From the NCBI GenBank assembly GCA_016281475.1, contig JAEEIS010000032.1, forward strand, positions 1 to 6,905: a stretch of 6,905 nucleotides of DNA, written 5' to 3'. A model generated the notes under the pieces. That model was not told the origin of the DNA. It worked only from the letters and a program-made list of their open reading frames with translations, and did not search any database. Source of the DNA: Bacteroidales bacterium (GTDB taxonomy: Bacteria; Bacteroidota; Bacteroidia; Bacteroidales; P3). Made by a program: the position numbers and the translations under genes. Below, piece by piece: positions 1 through 5,460 of the stretch; the first letter of the stretch is position 1, and every line of letters begins with the position of its first letter.

Positions 1-131
1 ACTTCAGTGCCATCGGGACGCACCACCTTCAGCGCGTCGTAGATGTCGGGCAGGCTGATGCCGTCTTCAAACGTCACGTCCACAACGGCGCCGATGATTT
101 GGGAGATTTTTCCTTTTACAGTTTGTTCCAT
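1..131 (-). CDS. atpD: F1F0 ATP synthase subunit beta, N-terminal fragment (runs off left edge)
   Basis: Reading leftwards from an ATG at 131-129, the frame is open for 43 complete codons to the window edge. It begins [19 protein letters not shown] and continues with a segment containing [10 protein letters not shown] and VRPDGTEV. This is the N-terminal beta-barrel crown of the ATP synthase catalytic beta subunit, whose family opens with G-x-I-x-Q-(V/I)-I-G-(A/P)-V-V-D-V followed by LP-x-I-x-D-AL. The protein is part of the cytoplasmic F1 head that makes or hydrolyses ATP. The nucleotide-binding P-loop lies outside the window. In many Bacteroidota atpD heads the ATP synthase gene cluster, so the rest of that cluster probably lies to the left (inference). 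No Shine-Dalgarno motif precedes the ATG. dprA lies upstream on the same strand, 132 bp away. Confidence 0.93.
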   Translation of the reverse strand, partial: MEQTVKGKISQIIGAVVDVTFEDGISLPDIYDALKVVRPDGTE

Positions 132-140
132 TTATCTAGT

Positions 141-175
141 ATTTTTTGTTTGCAAAAAATGGGGCATACTATGCC
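141..175. promoter_or_regulatory. Two adjacent inverted repeats in the atpD leader
   Basis: Positions 141-160 form a perfect AT-rich inverted repeat: 8-bp arms ATTTTTTG and CAAAAAAT around a 4-base centre. Two bases further on, 163-175 is a perfect 13-bp palindrome, GGCATA-C-TATGCC. It could fold as a 5-bp stem with a 3-base loop. On the minus strand this second dyad is followed by CCA and a run of six T; on the plus strand it is followed by five T. It therefore resembles a weak two-way intrinsic terminator lying about 90 bases past the dprA stop. Alternatively, both dyads are part of the atpD 5' leader, ending 9 bases before its ATG. The structures are seen directly; the role is undecided. 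Confidence 0.4.
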
Positions 176-187
176 TTTTTGAAAGTG

Positions 188-218
188 CGAAATTACGATT
201 TTATTTGCAATTGGTAAA
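188..218 (-). promoter_or_regulatory. Weak candidate promoter for atpD
   Basis: On the minus strand, TTTA (218-215), a 19-bp spacer and TAATTTCG (195-188) match the Bacteroidota consensus TTTG / TAnnTTTG with one mismatch in each element and ideal spacing. Transcription would start near 184, giving a leader of about 50 bases that includes both inverted repeats at 141-175. The surrounding DNA is AT-rich, so a chance match is possible. Confidence 0.3.
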
Positions 219-263
219 ATTTTTAACACAAAAAATTTATTAACACTTTCCAATCCCCTAGTT

Positions 264-1370
264 CTATGATAGTTTGTACAGCCTCCCCGGCAGGCAGCGG
301 ACCACCTTTTTCAGCTCCAATTCCATCATTGAGGCGGCAATTTTTGGCAAAGGCAGCCCCGATTGCTGCGCTATTTCGTCCATCGTCATCTCGCGATTTT
401 TCTCCAGCAGCCCAGCTATCATCTTCTCGTTGGCGTTGAGCTCGGCAAATAGGCTCTGCTGCTGCTCTTTATGTCGCCGACGGTCGAAGGTGTTTTTCCA
501 TCCCATTTGGAAAAAGAGGTCGCCCGCGTTGCGTATCATTGTCGCCTTGTTGTTGACAATAAGATTGTTGCAACCCTCCGAGGTGCTGTCGTTCAGCCTT
601 CCCGGCACGGCAAACACTTCGCGGTTGTAGCTGCTGGCAATGTTGGCCGTGATGAGTGCGCCGCCCCGCTCCGCCGCCTCCACCACGATGGTGGCATCGG
701 CCAGCGCGGCAATGATGCGGTTGCGGGCAGGGAAATTGGTCGCCTTAATCTCCGTGTGCAGCGGGTATTCTGTTATCAGAGCACCCCCCTGCTCCATAAT
801 GCGTTTGGCCAGGCCGCGGTTCTGGCTGGGATAGATGATGTCCAGCCCATGCCCTAGCACCGCCACGGTGGGAGTCTTGTTGTCCACCGCCGCCGTGTGC
901 GCGGCGGTGTCGATACCATACGCAAGACCACTTACTATCAGAGGGTTGTCCGATGCCATCTCCTCCACCAGCCGGGCCGTGGTGCTCTGTCCGTAGTCGG
1001 TGGCCTTGCGCGACCCTACCAGTGCGACGCTGTGAGGCATGTTCAAGTCGCACTGCCCCAGCCTGTACAGCACCACAGGCGTGTCCTCGCAACCTGCCGT
1101 ATTGAGCCGTTGCGGATAGTCCTTGTCGGTGAAGAAAAGAATGTCGATATGGTATTTCGCAGCCTCGGCGATGTATGCTTCGGCCTGTGGCAGAGTGGTT
1201 TTGCCCGCTATGGCGTTGACGACGCTCTCGTGTCTGCCAAAGATTTCCTTCAACTCCGGGCGCGACATGGCAAACAGCCTTTCCGTGTCGGGGCAGATGT
1301 CTGTCAGCTGCCGGATGCTCTTGGGGCCGAGTCCGGGCACTAGTGTTAGGGCTATGTTATATAGGTTCAA
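264..1370 (-). CDS. dprA: DNA-processing protein DprA (Smf family)
   Basis: Encodes 368 residues. DprA binds single-stranded DNA in the cytoplasm and loads RecA during natural transformation; in non-competent bacteria its role is less clear. Residues about 1-60 hold an N-terminal helical region with the helix-hairpin-helix-like VPGLGPKSIRQL. The Rossmann-like core has the family signatures VALVGSRKAT (115-124), SGLAYGIDTAAH (147-158), FPARNRIIAALAD (213-225), GGALITA (236-242), VPGR (255-258) and GCN-LI (266-270). Residues about 310-368 form a winged-helix-like C-terminal domain. Length is normal for the family. The start appears to be TTG: an in-frame stop lies only five codons upstream, no ATG or GTG lies between, and the next internal ATG would remove much of the N-terminal domain. 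It follows the Nudix gene by 17 bp on the same strand and is probably co-transcribed with it. Confidence 0.95.
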   Translation of the reverse strand: MNLYNIALTLVPGLGPKSIRQLTDICPDTERLFAMSRPELKEIFGRHESVVNAIAGKTTLPQAEAYIAEAAKYHIDILFFTDKDYPQRLNTAGCEDTPVVLYRLGQCDLNMPHSVALVGSRKATDYGQSTTARLVEEMASDNPLIVSGLAYGIDTAAHTAAVDNKTPTVAVLGHGLDIIYPSQNRGLAKRIMEQGGALITEYPLHTEIKATNFPARNRIIAALADATIVVEAAERGGALITANIASSYNREVFAVPGRLNDSTSEGCNNLIVNNKATMIRNAGDLFFQMGWKNTFDRRRHKEQQQSLFAELNANEKMIAGLLEKNREMTMDEIAQQSGLPLPKIAASMMELELKKVVRCLPGRLYKLS

Positions 1371-1387
1371 TGTGATGGAGGTTTACT

Positions 1388-2014
1388 TTAAAGTTCGTAG
1401 CTCTTACTTCTTACTTCCGCAGCGACCAGCCGGAGGCTGGCGAACGACTGTTCGAGCCGTTGCAGGCATTCTTCCCGCGGCAGCCACACCGCCTGCGTGA
1501 TGCCTTCCTCCGTTTGGGGCACGGCGGTCTGTTTGTCGGTTGTGTGCATTGAGAACCAACTGGTTTGTTTCAGATGCCAGCCGCCATATTTGTCGTAGAT
1601 GTGGTAGGTCTTCAGTATCAGGTTGCCCAATGTGGCATGCTGTATGCCGGTCTCTTCTGCCACCTCGCGCAGCGCGGCCTGCGCCAGCGTCTCGCCGCGT
1701 TCCACCATGCCCTTGGGCAGGTCCCAGCGGCCCTCGCGGAATATCGCCAGCAGCTCGCCGTCGGGTGCCTCTACCACCCCTCCCGCAGCCTTCACCATGC
1801 GATAGCGGGCGCGGAGATAGTCGTGCAAGTGCCTGATTCCATGGCTTCCGCGCACCCACACGTCGTGCCCTCCGCACAGCAGGGCGAAACAGTCGTCCAA
1901 CCGTTCATCGTCGCACACCACGCCCCCGTCGCCATGCGGCTCACTGCCCACGCCTCCGTCGGCGCAGTAATACAGGTAGTTGTCGAGATACGAAATGGTA
2001 ATTGTTTTCATCAT
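1388..2014 (-). CDS. Nudix hydrolase
   Basis: Encodes 208 residues. Nudix enzymes hydrolyse a nucleoside diphosphate linked to another moiety, using Mg2+ held by the Nudix box. The box is complete here: G102, E108, R116-E117, E120-E121 and G123-I124 fit GX5EX7REUXEEXGU, and W97-DLPKG precedes it as usual. The catalytic domain spans about residues 74-200. The first 73 residues are an extension rich in acidic residues, Gly and Cys that I cannot assign, so the substrate cannot be named. Two ATG codons lie side by side (2014-2012 and 2011-2009) and either may be the start. A perfect TAnnTTTG element lies about 20 bp upstream. dprA follows 17 bp after the stop, and pyrE is divergent across a repeat-bearing intergenic region. 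The Nudix box makes the family call firm; the specific activity is open. Confidence 0.9.
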   Translation of the reverse strand: MMKTITISYLDNYLYYCADGGVGSEPHGDGGVVCDDERLDDCFALLCGGHDVWVRGSHGIRHLHDYLRARYRMVKAAGGVVEAPDGELLAIFREGRWDLPKGMVERGETLAQAALREVAEETGIQHATLGNLILKTYHIYDKYGGWHLKQTSWFSMHTTDKQTAVPQTEEGITQAVWLPREECLQRLEQSFASLRLVAAEVRSKSYEL

Positions 2015-2035
2015 ATTGTATTAACGCCCACAGCC

Positions 2036-2043
2036 CAAATTTA
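2036..2043 (-). promoter_or_regulatory. Candidate -7 element of the Nudix-dprA promoter
   Basis: Read on the minus strand this is TAAATTTG, a perfect match to the Bacteroidota -7 consensus TAnnTTTG. It would put transcription start roughly 16-20 bases before the Nudix ATG pair. The upstream -33 box is poor: only a T-run (TTTT at 2064-2061, 17-bp spacing) stands where TTTG is expected. Confidence 0.45.
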
Positions 2044-2134
2044 TTTTACCCTCCACGAAAAAAACTCTCCGACCCCGTTTTTCCCCCTCCTTCGTTTAGG
2101 CCAGCTCCCAGCAATTCTCCATTTTTATAGAATG

Positions 2135-2244
2135 CTTATAGGGCCCTTTATCGCCCTAGGAGCCTTAATCGGCCTGCCAATCGGTAGAAATCGGTACAAT
2201 GCGGTAGGGAGCCGTAAGAATCGGTAGGAATCGGTACGGGGTGC
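2135..2244. repeat. Degenerate 10-bp tandem repeat array, about 10 units
   Basis: Cutting the sequence every 10 bases from 2135 gives a run of similar decamers with consensus TAnnAATCGG. Units at 2185, 2215 and 2225 match exactly (TAGAAATCGG, TAAGAATCGG, TAGGAATCGG). Units at 2175, 2195 and 2205 differ at a few positions (TGCCAATCGG, TACAATGCGG, TAGGGAGCCG). Units from 2135 to 2174 and the last at 2235 are weak, keeping only GC-rich cores in phase. The period equals about one helical turn, so every core faces the same side of the DNA. The array lies between the divergent Nudix and pyrE promoters and ends about 30-40 bp upstream of the pyrE -33 box. No long frame reads through it convincingly. 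I do not recognise it as a named repeat family; the phasing suggests protein binding, which is inference. Confidence 0.7.
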
Positions 2245-2248
2245 AAAA

Positions 2249-2269
2249 AAAATGCGTATGGCGCATTTT
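2249..2269. promoter_or_regulatory. Inverted repeat just upstream of the pyrE promoter
   Basis: Arms AAAATGCG (2249-2256) and CGCATTTT (2262-2269) pair perfectly around a 5-base loop, TATGG. T-rich sequence follows on the plus strand and A-rich sequence precedes it, so it resembles a two-way intrinsic terminator. It ends 3 bp before the pyrE -33 box. It could insulate pyrE from transcripts arising in the repeat region, or act as an operator. It lies upstream of the predicted start of transcription, so it cannot be a pyrE attenuator. Confidence 0.5.
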
Positions 2270-2272
2270 ATT

Positions 2273-2303
2273 TTTGTCAATAGAAAAAAAATGTGTATCT
2301 TTG
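2273..2303 (+). promoter_or_regulatory. pyrE promoter, Bacteroides primary-sigma type
   Basis: TTTG (2273-2276), a 19-bp spacer and TATCTTTG (2296-2303) match the Bacteroidota consensus TTTG-N19-TAnnTTTG with no mismatch. Transcription should begin a few bases after 2303, on or beside the pyrE ATG at 2308. This is the best promoter in the window and it decides the pyrE start codon. Confidence 0.85.
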
Positions 2304-2307
2304 CGGT

Positions 2308-2961
2308 ATGAAAACTAACGACAACATGGCCGTACAGATGGCCAATTTCTTACTGCAAGTCAAAGCGATAAAGCTTAACAACGAACATCCTTTCACATGG
2401 GCGTCGGGGCGCAAATCGCCCATTTATTGCGACAACCGCGTGACACTTTCGTACCCCGAAATCCGAACCTTCATACGCCAAAGTTTCGTGGAGGTGATCA
2501 ATAAGACGTGGTGTGGCATCGACGTCATTGCCGGCGTGGCGACGGGCGGCATCGCCCAGGGCGCGCTGGTGGCGCAGGAGCTGGGTCTGCCCTTCGTCTA
2601 TGTGCGTTCGGAGGCGAAGAGCCACGGGCTGACCAACCAGATTGAGGGCGAGATACACGAGGGCCAGTCGGTGGTGGTCATCGAGGACCTGGTGTCGACG
2701 GGCAAGAGCAGCCTCATCGCCGTCAACGCGCTGCGCGAACGCGGCTGCAACGTGAAGGGCATGGTGGCCATCTTCACCTACGGCTTGGACGTGGCGGCGA
2801 AGAATTTCGAGGATGCCAAGGTGGAGCTGCATACGCTGACTAACTACGACACGCTGATTGATGTGGCGTGCCAGGAGGAATATATCCGTGCCGCCGACCA
2901 GGAGTCGCTTGCCAACTGGCGCAAGAACCCCGAGGCGTGGAGCGACGCGCACATGGCGTAG
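2308..2961 (+). CDS. pyrE: Orotate phosphoribosyltransferase
   Basis: Encodes 217 residues from ATG 2308. PyrE joins orotate to PRPP to give OMP, the fifth step of UMP synthesis, in the cytoplasm. Family signatures are FTWASGRKSPIYCDNR (29-44, orotate and ribose-phosphate contacts), IAGVATGGIAQG (74-85), the catalytic loop VRSEAKSHG (99-107, with K104 and H106), and the PRPP-binding motif VVVIEDLVSTGKSS (122-135). Length is typical. A longer frame opens at 2293, but that ATG lies inside the promoter spacer and would not be transcribed. ATG 2308 lies at the predicted transcription start, so the mRNA is leaderless or nearly so; ATG 2326 is the fallback. The SUMF1-domain gene follows 34 bp downstream and may be co-transcribed. 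Confidence 0.96.
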   Translation: MKTNDNMAVQMANFLLQVKAIKLNNEHPFTWASGRKSPIYCDNRVTLSYPEIRTFIRQSFVEVINKTWCGIDVIAGVATGGIAQGALVAQELGLPFVYVRSEAKSHGLTNQIEGEIHEGQSVVVIEDLVSTGKSSLIAVNALRERGCNVKGMVAIFTYGLDVAAKNFEDAKVELHTLTNYDTLIDVACQEEYIRAADQESLANWRKNPEAWSDAHMA

Positions 2962-2995
2962 CCCCCGAGGCTTGACGCACCCTTGCTGTTGCCCT

Positions 2996-4033
2996 ATGAA
3001 GAGACTCTCCGCCATACTGATTGTGCTCGTCTGCAGCCTCTCGCTGCGGGCACAGAAGGTGAGTGACGTGTCGTTCGCGCTGGCGGGCGACACGCTGACT
3101 ATCACCTACACGCTCGACCGGCCGGCGGACATCTGCGTGCGTGTGGCGATTGACAACGGGCGTTACACCGAGCCGCTGGCCGGGCTGACGGGTGCCGTGG
3201 GCAAGGGCGTGAAGGCGGGCGAGGGGCTGACCATCACGGCGGTGAACCTGCCCGAGATACGCGGCGTGGAAAAGGAGGCGCTGTCGTTCATGGTGGAGGT
3301 GGACGATGGGGCGCTGCTGGTGTATGTGGGCGACCGCTATTTCCGCATGATGCCCGTGGAGGGCGGCAGCTTCACGATGGGCTGCACGCATCCGCGCGGC
3401 GAGAAGCATACCTACGCCGACGAGCTGCCCACCCACCGCGTGACGCTGAACGGCTATTATATAGGCCAGTACGAGGTGACGCAGGGACTGTGGGCATCGG
3501 TGATGGGGGAGAACCCGTCGAAATGGACGGGCAACGACAGCCTGCCCGTGGAGCAGGTGTCGTGGAACGATGTGCAGATTTTCATTGCGCGACTGAGTCA
3601 GACGACGGGCTACCGCTTCCGTCTGCCTACCGAGGCGGAATGGGAGTTTGCGGCGCGCGGAGGCAATCGCGGGCATAACACCGTCTATCCCGGCTCGACG
3701 AGCCAGCCGTGGGAGGTGTGCTGGTTTGGCACCAACAGCGGCGGGCGCAGCCACCCCGTGGGACGGCTGAAGCCTAACGAGCTGGGACTATACGACATGG
3801 GTGGCAACGTGATGGAATGGTGCAGCGACTGGATGGATGCCTACACGGCCGAGCCGCAGAGCTGCCCGCAAGGTCCCAAGGAGGGCGAGAATCGCATCCT
3901 GCGCGGCGGTTGCTTCAACAGCCCCACGTGGGGTTGCAGCGTGTTTGAGCGCAGCTGGTACCTGCCCGACTTCGGCTACAGCTTCTATGGCTTCCGCCTG
4001 GTGCTCGACAGTGCCGAGCGGGAGGAGGATTAG
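2996..4033 (+). CDS. Exported SUMF1/formylglycine-generating-enzyme-fold protein, probably non-catalytic
   Basis: Encodes 345 residues. Residues 1-19 are a signal peptide (MKRLSAILIVLVCSLSLRA, cleavage before Q20), which selects ATG 2996 over in-frame upstream codons inside pyrE. Residues about 20-115 form a beta-rich domain of a kind often found ahead of SUMF1 domains in Bacteroidota. Residues about 116-337 are the SUMF1 (FGE-sulfatase) fold: PVEGGSFTMGC (120-130), YEVTQGLWASVMG (159-171), PVEQVSWNDV (184-193), RLPTEAEWEFAARGG (209-223), ELGLYDMGGNVMEWC (262-276), RGG (303-305) and YGFRLV (331-336). True aerobic FGEs carry two copper-binding cysteines after the GGS motif. Here the first aligned position is S309 and the second is G313, with C306 and C314 displaced, so formylglycine formation is doubtful. 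No sulfatase gene is present. A structural or binding role in the envelope is inferred. No lipobox is seen. Confidence 0.88.
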   Translation: MKRLSAILIVLVCSLSLRAQKVSDVSFALAGDTLTITYTLDRPADICVRVAIDNGRYTEPLAGLTGAVGKGVKAGEGLTITAVNLPEIRGVEKEALSFMVEVDDGALLVYVGDRYFRMMPVEGGSFTMGCTHPRGEKHTYADELPTHRVTLNGYYIGQYEVTQGLWASVMGENPSKWTGNDSLPVEQVSWNDVQIFIARLSQTTGYRFRLPTEAEWEFAARGGNRGHNTVYPGSTSQPWEVCWFGTNSGGRSHPVGRLKPNELGLYDMGGNVMEWCSDWMDAYTAEPQSCPQGPKEGENRILRGGCFNSPTWGCSVFERSWYLPDFGYSFYGFRLVLDSAEREED

Positions 4034-4095
4034 TTCGATGCGGTATCTTAAGCATGGCTTATTGAATGATAGTTGATTCTCAATATAATAGTAAA

Positions 4096-4513
4096 ATGAA
4101 AAGAGTTGTTTTATTTATTGCATTTATGATAATGGCATTATTGTCGTTTATTAAATTTCGAGGGATTTATTAGAGGGATTTATTAATAGATTATCTACTA
4201 TAAAACTATATAATGATTTACTGTATGGTTTTAATAATAACGACAAATATTTAGGGATTTCTTGGATGCTTACATCGGGGTCTTCATCTGAATATTTTAA
4301 TAGTGAAATAGAAAGTAATGCTAATTTGTGTGTGGTACAATATTAATACGGAGGGGATTAATTATCATTCTTATTTTTAGACAATTGCCTTTCAAAAATA
4401 ATAATTCAGTTCATTTCGCTGTTTCCATTGATGAAAATAGTTACGATAAGTATTATGTTGTATTACTATACGAATATTTAGACAATAAGACATTTGGGAG
4501 TGAAGATTTATAA
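4096..4513 (+). pseudogene. Frameshifted small exported-protein gene (unknown family)
   Basis: ATG 4096 opens a signal-peptide-like segment, MKRVVLFIAFMIMALLS, but stops at 4171-4173 after 25 codons. Coding-like sequence continues in a second frame from about 4155 to 4343 (includes YNDLLYGFNNNDKYLGISW), in a third from about 4333 to 4377 (VWYNINTEGINYHSYF), and in a fourth segment from about 4379 to the TAA at 4511-4513 (VHFAVSIDENSYDKYYVVLL). Three slippage-type edits would join them: one extra T at the T-run 4156-4158, one extra TG at the TG-run 4327-4334, and one T fewer at the T5 run 4374-4378. The rebuilt product would be 139 residues, secreted or membrane-anchored. I do not recognise it. 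The DNA is much more AT-rich than the flanking genes, which suggests acquisition. Assembly errors at these runs are an alternative to true decay. The 62 bp before the ATG (4034-4095) show no gene or clear terminator. Confidence 0.5.
4160..4185. repeat. Perfect 13-bp tandem duplication
   Basis: GAGGGATTTATTA occurs twice back to back (4160-4172 and 4173-4185) without mismatch. It lies inside the broken exported-protein gene, next to its first frame break. Thirteen is not a multiple of three, so the two copies are read in different frames. Deleting one copy does not restore the frame from ATG 4096, so the duplication alone does not explain the break. Confidence 0.8.
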
Positions 4514-4560
4514 TGATTAGGATAACAGCAAGTTTATAGGCATTGTTTGCTAAAATTAAT

Positions 4561-4833
4561 ATGGAAAAATATGCAGTAATAAGGGCAGATTATATAGACG
4601 GATTGTCGTTGAGAGTGTTTTTCAGCGACAAAACAAACCGTGTGATTGATTTCGGTGAGTTTATTACTCGTCATCCGCATCCACAGTACAACAAGTACAA
4701 AAAAACATCGTTGTTTAAACAGTTCACCATTCGATGTGGTGACCTGATTTGGGGCAAGCATGCCGATTTAAGTTTCCCCATTCAGGCTCTTTATTCTGGG
4801 GACTTGGAATATTGTGACGGAATGACCGTTTAA
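4561..4833 (+). CDS. DUF2442-family protein
   Basis: Encodes 90 residues from ATG 4561. The frame stays open back to an ATG at 4543, but the family normally begins about where MEKYAVIRADYIDG does, so the later start is preferred. The layout follows DUF2442: a first strand leading into YIDGLSLRVFFSDKTNRVIDF (residues about 11-31), then LFKQFTIRCGDLIWGKHADLSFPIQALY (about 51-78), where F-x(n)-G-x-(I/V)-W-G-x-x-x-D-L-x-x-x-x-L-Y is the family pattern. Function is unknown. DUF2442 genes are frequently paired with a DUF4160 gene, sometimes discussed as toxin-antitoxin-like, but no DUF4160 partner is visible here. The gene shares the AT-rich composition of the broken gene upstream (gap 47 bp) and not that of hpt downstream. 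It has no obvious promoter or Shine-Dalgarno site. Confidence 0.8.
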   Translation: MEKYAVIRADYIDGLSLRVFFSDKTNRVIDFGEFITRHPHPQYNKYKKTSLFKQFTIRCGDLIWGKHADLSFPIQALYSGDLEYCDGMTV

Positions 4834-4923
4834 TAATGGACAATAATTAGGAGTTAAATACAATAAAAGACATATCCTTTACGTTTATAACCCAACATAA
4901 TATTCTGATAATAATTTATTACT
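4834..4923. other. AT-rich gap upstream of hpt, no supported element
   Basis: Ninety AT-rich bases separate DUF2442 from hpt. A promoter for the hpt operon is expected here, but I find no TTTG / TAnnTTTG pair with acceptable spacing; TATCCTTT near 4874 is only a poor partial match. No hairpin terminator is evident either. Confidence 0.4.
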
Positions 4924-5460
4924 ATGGAAAAAATCCAAGTATTAGACAAGACATTCCGGCTCTATATTCCTGAGACGGAGATTCAAGCAACGGTGAAACG
5001 CATAGCAAACGAGTTGTCGCGTGATTTCAAAGGCAAAGACCCTATTTTTTGTCCGGTGTTGACGGGCAGTTACTTGTTTGCGGCAGACTTGACGCGTGAG
5101 ATAGGCTTCGACGCGCAGGTGTCGTTTGTGCGCTACACTTCGTATGAAGGCTTGGAGTCGACTGGCGAAGTGACCAAGGTGCTGGGGTTCCCCGACAGGT
5201 GCACGGGACGCGACGTGATAATCGTGGAGGACATTGTGGACAGCGGCATCTCGATGGAGTTTATGATTAAAGAGCTGCAGAAACGCGACCCGGCCAGCAT
5301 TTCCATCTGTACCTTCTTCTTCAAGCCGGGCAACTTCCAGAGGGATTTCAAGATAGATTATGTTGGCAAGTCGATAGACAACGAATTTATCGTGGGCTAC
5401 GGCCTCGACTATAGCGGACATGGCAGAACCTATCGTGACGTATATATTCTTGACAGATGA
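4924..5460 (+). CDS. hpt: Hypoxanthine phosphoribosyltransferase
   Basis: Encodes 178 residues, the usual length. The enzyme transfers the phosphoribosyl group of PRPP to hypoxanthine (and often guanine) to make IMP or GMP, for purine salvage in the cytoplasm. Markers are the PPi-loop region PVLTGSYLFAADL (44-56), the mobile loop around FVRYTSYEG (68-76), the PRPP motif VIIVEDIVDSGIS (98-110), and the C-terminal purine-binding stretch NEFIVGYGLDY (153-163) followed by YRDVYIL (170-176). The first ATG after the AT-rich gap is used and nothing upstream fits. Its TGA overlaps the start of the lipoprotein gene by 4 bp (ATGA at 5457-5460), implying translational coupling. Within the gene, composition changes from AT-rich at the 5' end back to the GC-rich background. 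Confidence 0.94.
   Translation: MEKIQVLDKTFRLYIPETEIQATVKRIANELSRDFKGKDPIFCPVLTGSYLFAADLTREIGFDAQVSFVRYTSYEGLESTGEVTKVLGFPDRCTGRDVIIVEDIVDSGISMEFMIKELQKRDPASISICTFFFKPGNFQRDFKIDYVGKSIDNEFIVGYGLDYSGHGRTYRDVYILDR

Noticed and set aside
43..243. Plus-strand 66-codon frame
   Set aside because: Its first part is antisense to atpD and the rest is AT-rich intergenic DNA with no protein-like pattern.
1565..2227. Plus-strand open frame through the Nudix gene and into the decamer array
   Set aside because: Most of it is antisense to a Nudix gene with a complete Nudix box; the remainder only crosses the repeat region by chance.
2135..2244. CRISPR array
   Set aside because: Units are 10 bp and directly adjacent with no spacers; no cas gene is present.
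2293..2307. Five-codon N-terminal extension of pyrE
   Set aside because: Its ATG lies in the spacer of a consensus promoter, upstream of the expected transcription start.
2858..2995. 46-codon N-terminal extension of the SUMF1-domain protein
   Set aside because: It lies almost entirely within pyrE, and ATG 2996 yields a clean signal peptide.
2840..3754. Minus-strand open frame of 304 codons opposite pyrE and the SUMF1-domain gene
   Set aside because: Antisense shadow: low-complexity Arg/His/Ala composition and no motif, while the plus strand encodes well-supported proteins.
4834..4923. Promoter for the hpt operon
   Set aside because: No pair of elements reaches acceptable match and spacing; calling one in such AT-rich DNA would be guesswork.
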